NCBI RefSeq assembly: GCF_000300455.3
Contig: NZ_CP007215.2
Coordinates: 2,418,001-2,482,000, forward strand
From: Kosakonia sacchari SP1
GTDB taxonomy: Bacteria > Pseudomonadota > Gammaproteobacteria > Enterobacterales > Enterobacteriaceae
Reading direction: 5' to 3'
DNA length: 64,000 nt
Under the pieces are notes generated by a model, which saw only the letters and a program-made list of their open reading frames with translations, searched no databases and had not been told where the DNA came from. Made by a program: the position numbers and the translations under genes. This document shows positions 46,415 to 55,977 of the stretch, one piece after another (the stretch's first letter is position 1; every line of letters starts with the position of its first letter).

Positions 46415-47497
46415 TTACTCCTGTCGGGCGGTGGCAGCCATCAAGTGGCTGAGATCGCCGCCCAGACGGGTGTTTTGCAGCGGTCGCAGGGGCGCTATAT
46501 GCTGGCGCAGCGCATCATCACACCTATAAAGCTGGCACCAGCCTTCAAGCCAGGCCAGATTGGTCGGGTGCTGTAAAAACGACACATCCTGCGTAACGCC
46601 CGTTTTTTGCGCAAACGGCTGCGCATCGGTTAATCCGCCAATCACTTGTTCCCCCAGACGCTGCAGCGCGTCGTGATTTTCTGCCTTTGGATCCACGCCA
46701 TTTGCACGGGCAAACAGCGCAATCATCACCAGCGGCTGGATAGCGTAATTGTGGTAAGAGAACGCCCGCTGGCGACGGCGCAATTCATTGGGTAAAAAAC
46801 CTTGTTGATCAATTTGCTGCATTGCCGTGCGGTAAATATCCAGCGCGTCGGTAAAGAGATCGCGCCGCTGCGTGACGACCGCGGTTGCCATAATGGCCCA
46901 GGCTGCCCAGTAACTGTGGTTATTGACTTTATTCAACGGTAAATCATGCCACTCGCTAACCGTTAAATCGCCAAGTGTGCTGAGCCAGCGCTCAATATTT
47001 GCCTGCTCGGCCGGATAAGCGCGCAGCGGATGCTGAGGCGAATATTGCAACTGCAGCCAGGCAGAAGAGAAAGTGGCCAGCGCCCATTTACGCATTGATC
47101 TGCCGGTATGGTTCTTCGCATCACCCGTTAACGCACCCGCGCTGGCCCAGCCCGCCAGTGCGTTAACCACACAGGCGACATTCGACGGGTTTCCACTTTG
47201 CGCCCAGGCGGTAACCTGGCGGCTGACAAAGCGCTCCATATCAGTAATCGCTTTGGTTTGCTGGCGAAAAGTGGCGTCGGCTTCAGGGTTGAGCGTAGCA
47301 CGCGCGCTGTCGGAGCCTTCATACTTGCTTTGAAAATCCAGCACGCCAGTAAAAGGCGCGGGGGCAGTGGGGCAGTTAACCGCTTTTGCTGTGTGGTGTT
47401 CCGGCGGTTGCATAAACCCGGCGGGAGGAGAAAAGTGTTCAGCGCCATGGGCTGCTGCCGAAAGGATGAAGATCAGCACTGCTCTGAGAAACACCAT
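46415..47497 (-). CDS. Exported alginate-lyase family protein (PL5-like)
   Basis: 360 residues with a signal peptide (VFLRAVLIFILSAAAHGAE) and an alpha/alpha-toroid alginate lyase domain. The catalytic segment NNHSYWAAWA is intact, preceded by RWLSTLGDL and followed by RRQRAFSYHNYA; both match the AlgL pattern. It would cleave mannuronate-rich polymer in the periplasm. No alginate synthesis gene is visible, so its substrate may be external or a glycan tied to the adjacent operon. AGGA precedes the ATG. Confidence 0.8.
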   Translation of the reverse strand: MVFLRAVLIFILSAAAHGAEHFSPPAGFMQPPEHHTAKAVNCPTAPAPFTGVLDFQSKYEGSDSARATLNPEADATFRQQTKAITDMERFVSRQVTAWAQSGNPSNVACVVNALAGWASAGALTGDAKNHTGRSMRKWALATFSSAWLQLQYSPQHPLRAYPAEQANIERWLSTLGDLTVSEWHDLPLNKVNNHSYWAAWAIMATAVVTQRRDLFTDALDIYRTAMQQIDQQGFLPNELRRRQRAFSYHNYAIQPLVMIALFARANGVDPKAENHDALQRLGEQVIGGLTDAQPFAQKTGVTQDVSFLQHPTNLAWLEGWCQLYRCDDALRQHIAPLRPLQNTRLGGDLSHLMAATARQE

Positions 47498-47554
47498 GCT
47501 ATGTCCTGTTTTCCACGACCGGGGAGCAGCACTATAGCATGGTGTTTGGGGCTA

Positions 47555-49093
47555 TCAGCTACCGCCAAATACATGCACCGCACGATGCAGGCGGGCGGCG
47601 CGTTCAGAGAGATCTTCCGCCGCGCTGGTGACATGTTCCACCATGCCGGTGTTGTTGTGCGTCATGGTGCCGATACGCGAAACGGACTGGTTAATCAGCT
47701 CCAGCGCCTGCGTTTGTTCGTGCGTGGCGATACCGATCTCTTTGATCATTGCCGACATATTGATCACGCTGTCGATCATCGCCGTCAGGTGGGTTTCGGT
47801 GTTCTCGACCATCTCAACACCGCTTTTCACGTTAGCCACGTTGTGTTCGATAAGCGTCTGGATTTCACGCGCGGCAGAGGCGGAGTGTTGCGCAAGGTTA
47901 CGCACTTCCGCGGCAACCACGGCAAAACCACGCCCGGATTCACCGGCACGCGCCGCTTCCACCGCCGCATTCAGCGCCAGAATATTGGTCTGGAAAGCGA
48001 TACTGTCGATGACGCCAATAATGTCGACGATTTTGTTATTGTCCGCCGAAACAGACTGCATCATGGCAATGGTCTTTTTCATCACATTGCCGCTTTCCAT
48101 CGCGCTGGCGCTGGTCTCATCCGCACGCGTCATCGCGTCTGTTGCGGTTTCCGCCGTTTGCCTGACTGCGCTTGCAATCTCTTCAACTGCCGCCGCGGTC
48201 TGATGCAGATCACCGGAGGTCTCTTCCGTACGTTGGCGCAGAGAGTCGCCTTCGCTGGAGATGCGCCCGCTAATGACGCGAATTCCTTTTATTTGCGCGG
48301 AAACATCGCCAACCAGCGAATTAAGGTTCAACCCGGACTGATTTACCAGCCGCATTAGCAAACCGATTTCATCCACGCGGTTAAAATGGCGATAGTCGGC
48401 TTTTCGCCCGGAGACCACTTTTTGCATTTGCGACAGAACTATTTTTAACGGGCGTGATATTTGACTCTGCAAAAAAACAGAAAGTAATCCCAGAGCAATA
48501 ACTGTTACACCGGCTTTTTCAGCAGCATTAAATGGCAGGAATTGCAATACCACTAAGAGAGCAGCGGTAATAATAGCGCCCAGATTAATACGTTTTGAAA
48601 CACTAATCCGCTGGAAAATTGAAAGGAAAGAAAATAAACCTCGGCGGACCACTAAACCCTTATAAAAACGGAAACCGCGAAGTTTGTTTTCATTCACTTG
48701 ATCATAAAGCGCAGCGCTGGCGTCAATTTCATCGCGTTGTGGAATATTCCGCACCGAGATATAACCGGTTAACTCGCCTTGCTGATAAACCGGCGTTACG
48801 TTGGCGCGCACCCAGTAGTGATCGCCGTTCTGCCGGCGGTTTTTCACCATCCCGGTCCAGCTGTCACCTTGCTGGATGGTAAACCACATATCACCAAACG
48901 CGGCGGGTGGCATATCCGGGTGGCGAATAATATTGTGCGCTTCGCCCATCAACTGGTCTTCGGTAAATCCACTGGCGTCAATAAATGCCGTATTGGCATA
49001 AGTAATATGGCTGTGCGTATTTGTGGTCGACAACAATGTCGCCCCATCGTTAAGCAAATACTCTTTCTGTGTAACAGGAGTGTTACGCTTCAT
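47555..49093 (-). CDS. Aer-like methyl-accepting chemotaxis protein with PAS domain
   Basis: 512 residues. An N-terminal PAS domain resembles the FAD-binding domain of Aer ([53 protein letters not shown]). A double hydrophobic hairpin at about 170-215 anchors it, followed by HAMP and the signalling tip ([24 protein letters not shown]). It likely senses redox or energy state and signals to CheA/CheW. There is no periplasmic sensor domain and no C-terminal NWETF tether for CheR/CheB. Confidence 0.88.
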   Translation of the reverse strand: MKRNTPVTQKEYLLNDGATLLSTTNTHSHITYANTAFIDASGFTEDQLMGEAHNIIRHPDMPPAAFGDMWFTIQQGDSWTGMVKNRRQNGDHYWVRANVTPVYQQGELTGYISVRNIPQRDEIDASAALYDQVNENKLRGFRFYKGLVVRRGLFSFLSIFQRISVSKRINLGAIITAALLVVLQFLPFNAAEKAGVTVIALGLLSVFLQSQISRPLKIVLSQMQKVVSGRKADYRHFNRVDEIGLLMRLVNQSGLNLNSLVGDVSAQIKGIRVISGRISSEGDSLRQRTEETSGDLHQTAAAVEEIASAVRQTAETATDAMTRADETSASAMESGNVMKKTIAMMQSVSADNNKIVDIIGVIDSIAFQTNILALNAAVEAARAGESGRGFAVVAAEVRNLAQHSASAAREIQTLIEHNVANVKSGVEMVENTETHLTAMIDSVINMSAMIKEIGIATHEQTQALELINQSVSRIGTMTHNNTGMVEHVTSAAEDLSERAARLHRAVHVFGGS

Positions 49094-49542
49094 GAAAAAC
49101 CCCGTAATGTACCGCGATCAATAAATTGCTGACGCGGTAATAGGCTTTTTTATAATTTACCGGCCAGTGAGTTTTTGTTATTACCCGTGCATTCTCCACA
49201 AAGTTATCGACAACGGAAAGTAGCTGCGTTAAATATTTTTTTAGTCATACTTACGACTCAATTTATAAATATTGTTATGATTTTGCGAAAGAAAAATGAC
49301 GACAAAAAAACAAACCAGCCATAAGTACATTCTTAAGTCAAATTAATAGCCGGTGATGCAGCAAAGGCGAATAAATAGACGATCAAAAATAGAAACATTA
49401 ACATCGCAGGCTAACATTTTTACTTTTGGATAAAGTCCAGAGTATAAGAAAAGGACAATACCATTATTTTATTATGGCTATTAGCGATACTGGAGAATAT
49501 CTATTGCGGGCGGAAGTGCGGCGGAAACCCGCCGCATTACGA
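49094..49542. other. Intergenic region between chemoreceptor and aap operon end
   Basis: 449 bp with no credible gene; an ORF reading rightward from 49426 runs into the antisense of the ATPase gene and lacks a family. It holds the chemoreceptor promoter and, at 49518-49535, a GCGGCGG/CCGCCGC hairpin that may end the leftward ABC operon. Confidence 0.5.
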
Positions 49543-50301
49543 TTAATGGCTGAGTATTTGATCGAGGAACTGGCGGGTACGCGGATGCGCAGGCTGGGTG
49601 AAAAACGTTTCCGGCGGCGCAGACTCAACAATGCGACCGTCGGCCATCAAAATCACGTTATCCGCCACGGTACGGGCAAAGCCCATTTCGTGTGTGACCA
49701 CAATCATTGTCATGCCGCTGTCCGCCAGATCCAGCATCACATCCAGCACTTCTTTGATCATTTCCGGGTCCAGCGCCGAGGTTGGCTCATCAAACAGCAT
49801 AATCTCCGGTTGCATACAGAGCGCGCGGGCAATCGCCACGCGCTGCTGCTGGCCGCCGGAGAGCTGCAACGGGAACTTATGCGCCTGGTTGGCGATCTGC
49901 ACTTTTTCCAGATAGTGCATCGCCAGCTCCGTTGCCTGCGGGCGGCTCATCTTGCGCACCAGCGTGGGGCCGATTATCAGGTTATCCAGCACGCTTAAAT
50001 GCGGGAACAGATTAAACTGCTGAAACAGCATCCCGATGCTCAAACGAATGCGGCTAATGTTGCGCACATTGTCATTCATTTCGATACCGTTCACCAGAAT
50101 CTGGCCTTTCTGATGCTCTTCCAGCCGGTTAATGCAGCGGATAAGCGTCGATTTGCCGGAACCAGACGGGCCGCAAATCACCACGCGTTCGCCTTTTTTT
50201 ACGCTGAGCGAGACATCATCCAGCACCTGAAATTTCCCGTACCATTTGCTGACGGAGGTCATTTGAATGATCGCATCGTTCGCGGGGGTTGTGGTGTGCA
50301 T
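49543..50301 (-). CDS. aapP: General L-amino-acid ABC transporter ATP-binding protein
   Basis: 252 residues with Walker A GPSGSGKST, FQQFNLFPHL, signature LSGGQQQR, Walker B MLFDEPTSALD and switch VVTHE. It is the AapP/YhdZ type and drives the two adjacent permeases. The start codon shares one base with the upstream permease stop, so it is translationally coupled. Final gene of a binding protein-permease-permease-ATPase operon. Confidence 0.87.
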   Translation of the reverse strand: MHTTTPANDAIIQMTSVSKWYGKFQVLDDVSLSVKKGERVVICGPSGSGKSTLIRCINRLEEHQKGQILVNGIEMNDNVRNISRIRLSIGMLFQQFNLFPHLSVLDNLIIGPTLVRKMSRPQATELAMHYLEKVQIANQAHKFPLQLSGGQQQRVAIARALCMQPEIMLFDEPTSALDPEMIKEVLDVMLDLADSGMTMIVVTHEMGFARTVADNVILMADGRIVESAPPETFFTQPAHPRTRQFLDQILSH

Positions 50302-51368
50302 CAGGAAACTCCTTCAGGGTTACGGCGTTCATCGATGCGTCCTTCGACCCACACCGCGTAACGGGAAAGCGAAAAGCCAAATAGTAAATACAGGCCGGCG
50401 ATAAAGACATAGGTTTCAATGTAGTAACGACGCCAGACCGGGTCCTGCATCACTGCGGTGGAGGCGGTCAGCACATCGAACAGGCCGATAATGATCACGA
50501 ATGACGAGTTCTTCATCGCCGCAATAATATGGTTGGTCACCGCCGGCAGGCAGATGCGTAGCGCCTGCGGCAACACAATTTTGGTGGTGGTGTGCCAGTA
50601 TCCAAGATTCAGCACCGCCGCCGCTTCATACTGGCCGCGCGGCACCGCCTGCAAACCGCCACGGATCACTTCAGCCTGATAGCAGGCAAAGAACAGGGCG
50701 ATGCCAATAATCACCCGCAGCAGCTTATTTACTTCCATCCCGGCCGGTAAAAACAGCGGAAAGACGTTCACAGCGACAAACAAAATCGTGATCAACGGTA
50801 CGCCGCGTAACCCTTCAATAAACACCACCGACAAACCGCGCAAAAACGGCAGCGGGGAACGGCGGCCCAGCGCCAGCACCACCGATACCGGCATGCCAAT
50901 AATCACCGTCCCGGAAAAAAGCAGCAGCGTCAGCGGCAAGCCGCCCCAGTCCGCAGAAGAGACGACCGGTAGCCCGAACAGGCCACCACTCATCAGCACC
51001 GACATGACAACCAGCGAGACGATCCACAGCGGCCACAACAGGCGCGAGTGCCAGCACATCGGTGACAGCGAAAGCCCGACGGTGACAAACCACACCAGCA
51101 CCGCCAGGGCGGCGCGCCACTGCTCATCATACGGATAGAGCCCGAACAGGATCGGGCTATACTTCTCGCCGATCACCGCCCAGCAAGCACCGGCCGCCGC
51201 CCGGCATTGCTCAGCCGTACCGCTGAAGCCAACAGCGTCTATCACGCCCCAGCGCAGCAGTGTTGACCCCACCAGCGCCAGCAGCGCTAACAGCAACAAC
51301 GTCAACACACTTTGCGCGATGCTGCTGAATAAATGCTGCCGCAGCCAGAAAACCACAGAGTTTTGCAT
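50301..51368 (-). CDS. aapM: General L-amino-acid ABC transporter permease AapM-like
   Basis: A 355-residue permease with about 8-9 helices, including the N-terminal extension typical of AapM/YhdY. The EAA loop reads GQYEAAAVLNLGYWHTTTKIVLPQALR. It forms the channel heterodimer with the AapQ-like protein encoded 9 bp upstream. The start has GGAAC only a few bases before the ATG. Confidence 0.87.
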   Translation of the reverse strand: MQNSVVFWLRQHLFSSIAQSVLTLLLLALLALVGSTLLRWGVIDAVGFSGTAEQCRAAAGACWAVIGEKYSPILFGLYPYDEQWRAALAVLVWFVTVGLSLSPMCWHSRLLWPLWIVSLVVMSVLMSGGLFGLPVVSSADWGGLPLTLLLFSGTVIIGMPVSVVLALGRRSPLPFLRGLSVVFIEGLRGVPLITILFVAVNVFPLFLPAGMEVNKLLRVIIGIALFFACYQAEVIRGGLQAVPRGQYEAAAVLNLGYWHTTTKIVLPQALRICLPAVTNHIIAAMKNSSFVIIIGLFDVLTASTAVMQDPVWRRYYIETYVFIAGLYLLFGFSLSRYAVWVEGRIDERRNPEGVS

Positions 51369-51377
51369 AACGGTTCC

Positions 51378-52592
51378 TTAGCGCTCTTTAATGGCGACGT
51401 AGCGGTTAAACAGGTTCATCAACAGCGACGTGGTGCCGCTAATGACCAGATACACCACCATCATAATGGCGATAGCCTCCAGCGCCTGGCCGGTCTGACT
51501 CATCATGGTGTTGCTGATATTCGCCAATTCCGGGTAACCAATCACCACGGCTATCGAACTGTTTTTCGCCAGGCTCACATACTTGCTCGCCAGCGGCGGC
51601 ACCATCACCCGCATCGCCTGCGGAATAACGACATGGCGCATGACATGCCATGATGAAAACGACAGCGCGCGCGCCGCTTCCAGCTGCCCCTTTGGCACGG
51701 ACTGAATCCCCGCACGAACAATTTCGGCAATATAAGCAGAAGAGTAGAGCGAAATCCCCAGCAGCAACGCGGTAAATTCCGGGCTGATGGTAAACCCGCC
51801 GCGAAAGTTAAACCCGCGCAACTCCGGGGTGTTCAGCGCATGCGGCGCACCGGACAACCACCACACCAGCAGTGGCAGGGCGATAATGAGCGCGAAGCGA
51901 ATGCATCCTGTTGGCAGCACTTTGCTGCGACGCTCGCGCCAGTAACGCGCAAGCAGTGAAACCAGCAGGCTTAACACACAGCCAGCCAGCAGTGCCAGCA
52001 ATGTCCACTGCCAGCCGCTGTGCGCCGCCGGAACGCTGAACGTTAAGCCCCGGTTGGTAAGAAAACCGCCCGGCAGTTCTATCGCCTGGCGTGGCGCGGG
52101 CAGGTTGCGGATCACCATCGACCAGAAGATCACATGCAGGATCACCGGGACATTACGCAGCAGCTCCACGTAAGTGACGCACACCTTCATCAATAACCAG
52201 TTTTTTGAAACCCGGCCTATACCGACCAAAAAACCGAGTAGTGTCGCCAGCACAATGCCGCACAGCGTCACATAGAGGGTATTGAGGAACCCAACCACCA
52301 GCGCGCGGGTGTAGGTGTCGTTCGCGGAATAGGGTATTAATGTTTCCCCGATGGCGAAGTGCGCAGGCTGGTGCAGAAAACCGAATCCGGTCGAAATGCG
52401 TTGCGCATGCAGGTTTTCCACCACATTGCTGTAGAGCCAGTAGCTAAACCCCACAAGCAGTGCCGCCAGCAGCAACTGGTAACAGGCACTGCGCACGGAC
52501 TGACTGCCAAAAAAGGTGAAAAGGCGAAACACGGTGGCCTCACGCGTCGCTTCAGACGCCAGAACACCGGAGTTGTCAGACTGTTTCATCAT
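51378..52592 (-). CDS. aapQ: General L-amino-acid ABC transporter permease AapQ-like
   Basis: About 404 residues. A long periplasmic insert lies between helix 1 and the permease core, as in AapQ/YhdX (VVENLHAQRISTGFGFLHQPAHFAIGETLIPY), and the EAA loop is GQLEAARALSFSSWHVMRHVVIPQAMR. Two adjacent ATGs are possible starts. A frame extending to 52697 would overlap the binding-protein gene and is not conserved. A GC hairpin separates it from that gene. Confidence 0.85.
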   Translation of the reverse strand: MMKQSDNSGVLASEATREATVFRLFTFFGSQSVRSACYQLLLAALLVGFSYWLYSNVVENLHAQRISTGFGFLHQPAHFAIGETLIPYSANDTYTRALVVGFLNTLYVTLCGIVLATLLGFLVGIGRVSKNWLLMKVCVTYVELLRNVPVILHVIFWSMVIRNLPAPRQAIELPGGFLTNRGLTFSVPAAHSGWQWTLLALLAGCVLSLLVSLLARYWRERRSKVLPTGCIRFALIIALPLLVWWLSGAPHALNTPELRGFNFRGGFTISPEFTALLLGISLYSSAYIAEIVRAGIQSVPKGQLEAARALSFSSWHVMRHVVIPQAMRVMVPPLASKYVSLAKNSSIAVVIGYPELANISNTMMSQTGQALEAIAIMMVVYLVISGTTSLLMNLFNRYVAIKER

Positions 52593-52623
52593 TAAAATTA
52601 CGACTGTGGCAGGAGTGGAGAAG

Positions 52624-52649
52624 GGCCGCCCCGCAAGACGGAGGCGGCC
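52624..52649 (-). terminator. Hairpin between binding-protein and permease genes of the aap operon
   Basis: GGCCGCC and GGCGGCC form a 7-bp GC stem with a 12-nt loop, just past the binding-protein stop. There is no T-run; it probably stabilises the abundant binding-protein mRNA. Confidence 0.5.
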
Positions 52650-52654
52650 GGCGA

Positions 52655-53701
52655 TTAACGGATCGGCAGACCGTAAAGCAGGCCACCTTTGTTCCACTGA
52701 TTATTCAAATCACGATCCAGCGGTTCAGCGCTTTTCGGGCCAAAGTGGCGGTTGTAAATATCGCCATAGTTGCCCACCTGTTTCACGATGTTGTACACCC
52801 ATTTGTCATCCAGCCCCAGTTTCTGACCGAAGCCGCCGGTGACACCCAGCAGGCCCTGGACATCCGGATCGGTGGATTTCAGTTTTTCATCGACATTGCT
52901 CTGGTTAACATCCATCTCTTCAGCGTCGAAGGTGGCATAAACCACCCATTTCACAATGTCATACCACTGATTGTCGCCTTTGCGCACCGCCATCGCCAGC
53001 GGCTCTTTGGAGTACATACCCGGCAGGATCACATGATCCTGCGGTTTGTCGGTATCAAAGGCCAGGATGCCAGGCAGTGCCACTTTATCGCGGGCGATCA
53101 CATCACAACGCCCCGCGAGATAGGCGGCGACATACTCTTTGTTGTTTTCAATAACCACTGGCGTGTAGTGAATGTTGCGTGAGCCAAAAATCTGCGCGAC
53201 GTTACGTTCGGTGCTGCTTGGCGTGACACAAACGGTTGCGCCGTCGAGATCTTCGAGTTTTTTCACGCCGCTGTTAGCGCGCACCATAAACCCGGTGCCG
53301 GTGTAGAAGTTAGGTGGAGCAAAACTAATGCCGAGCGACACGTCGTTGGTGAGCGTCGCGGTGGTGTTGCGTGACAGCACGTCCACTTCGCCAGACTGCA
53401 GCGCCATAAAGCGTTGTGCGGTTGAGAGCGGGGTGAAACGCACTTTCGAGGCGTCGCCCAGCACAGCGGTTGCCAGCGCACGGCAGAAATCAACATCAAG
53501 GCCTTCCCACTGGCCTTTGCTGTTAATCGCGGCAAAACCGTGACGGGCAGGGTGAACGCCACACACCAGTTCGCCACGCGCTTTGATTTTTTTCACGGTA
53601 TCGCCATTAACAGCAGGCGCGTTTTCCGCCTGGGCAGGCGCAAGGAAACTGCCGAGCGCCAGCAGCAAAGCAGAGGCGGCAAGGTGAGATTTTTTGAGCA
53701 T
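52655..53701 (-). CDS. aapJ: General L-amino-acid ABC transporter substrate-binding protein
   Basis: 348 residues with a signal peptide (LAASALLLALGSFLAPAQA). The mature protein has the AapJ/YhdW pattern: VKKIKARGELVCGVHP, GLDVDFCRALATAVLGD, FMALQSGEVDVLSRNTTAT, YLAGRCDVIARDK and GGLLYGLPIR at the end. It captures amino acids in the periplasm. AAGGA precedes the ATG. A TTGTATAC motif about 70 bp upstream is shared with the promoter of the divergent GntR regulator locus. Confidence 0.88.
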   Translation of the reverse strand: MLKKSHLAASALLLALGSFLAPAQAENAPAVNGDTVKKIKARGELVCGVHPARHGFAAINSKGQWEGLDVDFCRALATAVLGDASKVRFTPLSTAQRFMALQSGEVDVLSRNTTATLTNDVSLGISFAPPNFYTGTGFMVRANSGVKKLEDLDGATVCVTPSSTERNVAQIFGSRNIHYTPVVIENNKEYVAAYLAGRCDVIARDKVALPGILAFDTDKPQDHVILPGMYSKEPLAMAVRKGDNQWYDIVKWVVYATFDAEEMDVNQSNVDEKLKSTDPDVQGLLGVTGGFGQKLGLDDKWVYNIVKQVGNYGDIYNRHFGPKSAEPLDRDLNNQWNKGGLLYGLPIR

Positions 53702-53773
53702 GACCGATCCTTTTTAAAAGTTGCTATCCGATTAATTAACTGTATTTATTACTGATTTCACTAACATATCCGT

Positions 53774-53783
53774 TTGTATACGT
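53774..53783. promoter_or_regulatory. Candidate GntR/FCD operator upstream of aapJ
   Basis: TTGTATACGT, inside a wider ACATA...TATGT inverted repeat (53764-53787). Eight of ten bases equal the palindrome TTGTATACAA found beside the GntR-type regulator gene at 57437. Confidence 0.5.
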
Positions 53784-53854
53784 ATGTTCCTCATCCATGA
53801 CCTCTTTAGCAAAGAACGAATTCAGTAAAGCATATCCAGAAACTGAAGATGGAA

Positions 53855-54616
53855 TTATTGCAGCCATCCCCGCACACCTTGCCACAGCAACTGTGCGCTG
53901 AGCAGGATCATGGTAATGCGAAACAGTATGCGGAACAGCCGCTCCGGTACGTTATCCAGCACCCGCGTTCCCAGCCAGGTGCCCAGCGCGCCGCTGATAA
54001 TCATTGCCGCCAGCACCGGTAACCAACTGGCCCAGGCAAAGCCCATCAGCCCGAAAGCGAGGATCTTTAACCCGTGTTGCAACACCATGCAGGTCGCATG
54101 TGTGGCAATCAGCGGCTGGCGTTTTAGCCCTTGAGAACTGATAAGCCCGGCGACCATCGGCCCGGTTGCGCCAACAATCATCGTTCCAAGACTACTCACC
54201 GCGCCGCCAATAATAAACAACGGACGGCTCAGTGGCTTCTGTTCCCCGCGTTTACGCAGCACCGACCAGAGAATAAACAACCCCAGTGCGATGCGGGCGA
54301 TGCTGTCCGGGATCACCGCCGCAACCGGTGCGCCAACGGCAATACCGACTGCGCTACCCAGTAAAAACCACAGCACCAGCGGCCACACCACATGGACGCG
54401 TTGAATCAGCGTCCGGCTAAAATTGGAGCCAAGCTGCACCATGCCGTGTACCGGCATCAGGCTGCTCACCGGCATCCCCAGCCCCATGATCGCCAGCAGC
54501 GCCGTGCCGCCGCCGAGGCCCATGGCGGCCGTCAGCGCCGAGGTCAGAAAGCTGCAAAATACCATCACCCCGGCAAATAACGGGGAAATCTCCGGCGGAA
54601 TCAACGTCAGTGTCAT
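53855..54616 (-). CDS. TauE/SafE-family membrane exporter
   Basis: 253 residues with about 8 helices and the TauE/SafE repeats (GLGGGTALLAIMGLGMPVSSLMPVHG, GGAVSSLGTMIVGATGPMVAGL). Family members are proposed anion exporters for sulfite, sulfoacetate or other organic acids. It lies 12 bp downstream of an MmgE/PrpD gene and so is probably co-transcribed; it may remove or take up an organic acid linked to that pathway. Confidence 0.8.
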   Translation of the reverse strand: MTLTLIPPEISPLFAGVMVFCSFLTSALTAAMGLGGGTALLAIMGLGMPVSSLMPVHGMVQLGSNFSRTLIQRVHVVWPLVLWFLLGSAVGIAVGAPVAAVIPDSIARIALGLFILWSVLRKRGEQKPLSRPLFIIGGAVSSLGTMIVGATGPMVAGLISSQGLKRQPLIATHATCMVLQHGLKILAFGLMGFAWASWLPVLAAMIISGALGTWLGTRVLDNVPERLFRILFRITMILLSAQLLWQGVRGWLQ

Positions 54617-54628
54617 ACTTACATCCGT

Positions 54629-55951
54629 TTAACGAAAATCATCCTGCAGCAGGCGATGATACAGCGCCTGAGCCTCTGCCGCTGGCAGAATGCGGCTGGC
54701 GCAATCAAGGAATTTCTGTTCGATCAAGTTATCCGGCAGCGGGATTGCCGGGCTGGAACCCCGCGCCCCGGCGACCCGCAGGGTAAACTGCCGCCCGTCC
54801 ACAGTGGTCAGCGTGACGAAGGCGCTGTGTGTAATCTCTTCGTCATGACGCTCCAGCGTCACTTTCCGCATTAACGTCTGTGTCGCCGGATCCTGAAAAC
54901 GCGCGTCGTCGATAAAATCATCCAGCGTCAGGGTGCCGGTGACAAACGCACGCGCCACGCAATAATGCAGGCTGAATTTACCCGCCAGCGGATTTTCCGG
55001 CTGCGGAATGTTGATATGCGGGAAGCGGATCGGGTGAACTTTCACCTCGATATGTTCAATCTCATGCGGCTGAAACCCGGTTTCCTCACGCAGCGCCAGT
55101 ACACCATCCAGCGGCGACAAAATAGCGTAACAGCATGGGAAGTATTTGTAATTGTTACTCTTCACGGTATCGAGAATAAACGGCGTTGCATCCCAGTTTT
55201 CAGTTAACGGTAGCGGGTCGACATTCGCCTGGCCGTTATAAACGTGGAAATACCCCTGATGATGCTCGAACGCATTAGCGCCTGCGCTGAAATCCTCTTT
55301 TGCCAGTTTGCAGGCCATCACAGCGCTGCGCGCCGCCTGACCGACCGCCAGGGCTTTGGTTTCCGTACCGAAATTCGACTTAATGCCGCTGGCGAGTGAA
55401 GCGGTCATCGCCAGCGCCGTGGCGGTTTGTTCTTCATTAAGATCGAGTGCCACCGCGCAGGCCGCGACACCGGCGAAAACACCAACCGTGGTGGTCGGAT
55501 GCCAGCCATGACGATATTGGAACGGGCTTACTGCTTTACCCATGCGCACTGCGGTTTCATAGCCGGTAATGTAAGCGCGCAGCACCGCTTCGCCATTGAT
55601 GTCCAGCTCATCTGCCAGCGCCAGCAGCGCGGGCAACACAGCGACAGAAATATGGCCGTGCAGCCAGGAGTTGGAATCATCAAAATCAAGCAGGTGCGAA
55701 GAGACGCCATTTAACAGGGCGGCATCCAGCGCGTTCAGCTTCAGGTCGGTGCCGAATACGCGGCTGTTGCCGGTCGCGGCAGAAGGAACAATCACCGCAC
55801 GCAGTTTGCGCGCGCCATCCTGCACACCGCCGGCAAGTGTCACACCTAATGTATCAATTATCGCGGTACGCGCCTGGGCGTACGCGGCCTGCGGGAAAGC
55901 CTGCCGGGAGAACGCCAGTAAATTACCGGCAAGTTGTCGGGCAATGGTCAT
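54629..55951 (-). CDS. MmgE/PrpD family protein (copy 1)
   Basis: 440 residues. Typical features are DTLGVTLAGG near the N-terminus, SHLLDFDDSN, HGHISVAVLPALLALA, RHGWHPTTTVGVFAG and KYFPCCYAILSPLDG. The family covers 2-methylcitrate dehydratase, cis-aconitate decarboxylase and iminodisuccinate epimerase, all acting on di- or tricarboxylates. No prp genes adjoin, so propionate metabolism is unlikely. AGGAAA precedes the ATG. It is 26 bp downstream of a second family member. Confidence 0.83.
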   Translation of the reverse strand: MTIARQLAGNLLAFSRQAFPQAAYAQARTAIIDTLGVTLAGGVQDGARKLRAVIVPSAATGNSRVFGTDLKLNALDAALLNGVSSHLLDFDDSNSWLHGHISVAVLPALLALADELDINGEAVLRAYITGYETAVRMGKAVSPFQYRHGWHPTTTVGVFAGVAACAVALDLNEEQTATALAMTASLASGIKSNFGTETKALAVGQAARSAVMACKLAKEDFSAGANAFEHHQGYFHVYNGQANVDPLPLTENWDATPFILDTVKSNNYKYFPCCYAILSPLDGVLALREETGFQPHEIEHIEVKVHPIRFPHINIPQPENPLAGKFSLHYCVARAFVTGTLTLDDFIDDARFQDPATQTLMRKVTLERHDEEITHSAFVTLTTVDGRQFTLRVAGARGSSPAIPLPDNLIEQKFLDCASRILPAAEAQALYHRLLQDDFR

Positions 55952-55977
55952 GAACAGATTTCCTGTGCAAAAAAGAA

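Noticed and set aside
47198..48358. 386-codon plus-strand frame across the lyase and chemoreceptor genes
   Set aside because: Runs antisense through two real genes and their spacer; no domain, no ribosome site.
49426..49998. 190-codon frame after the chemoreceptor spacer
   Set aside because: Most of it is antisense to the ATPase gene; the first ~40 codons lie in an AT-rich spacer without a clear ribosome site or recognisable product.
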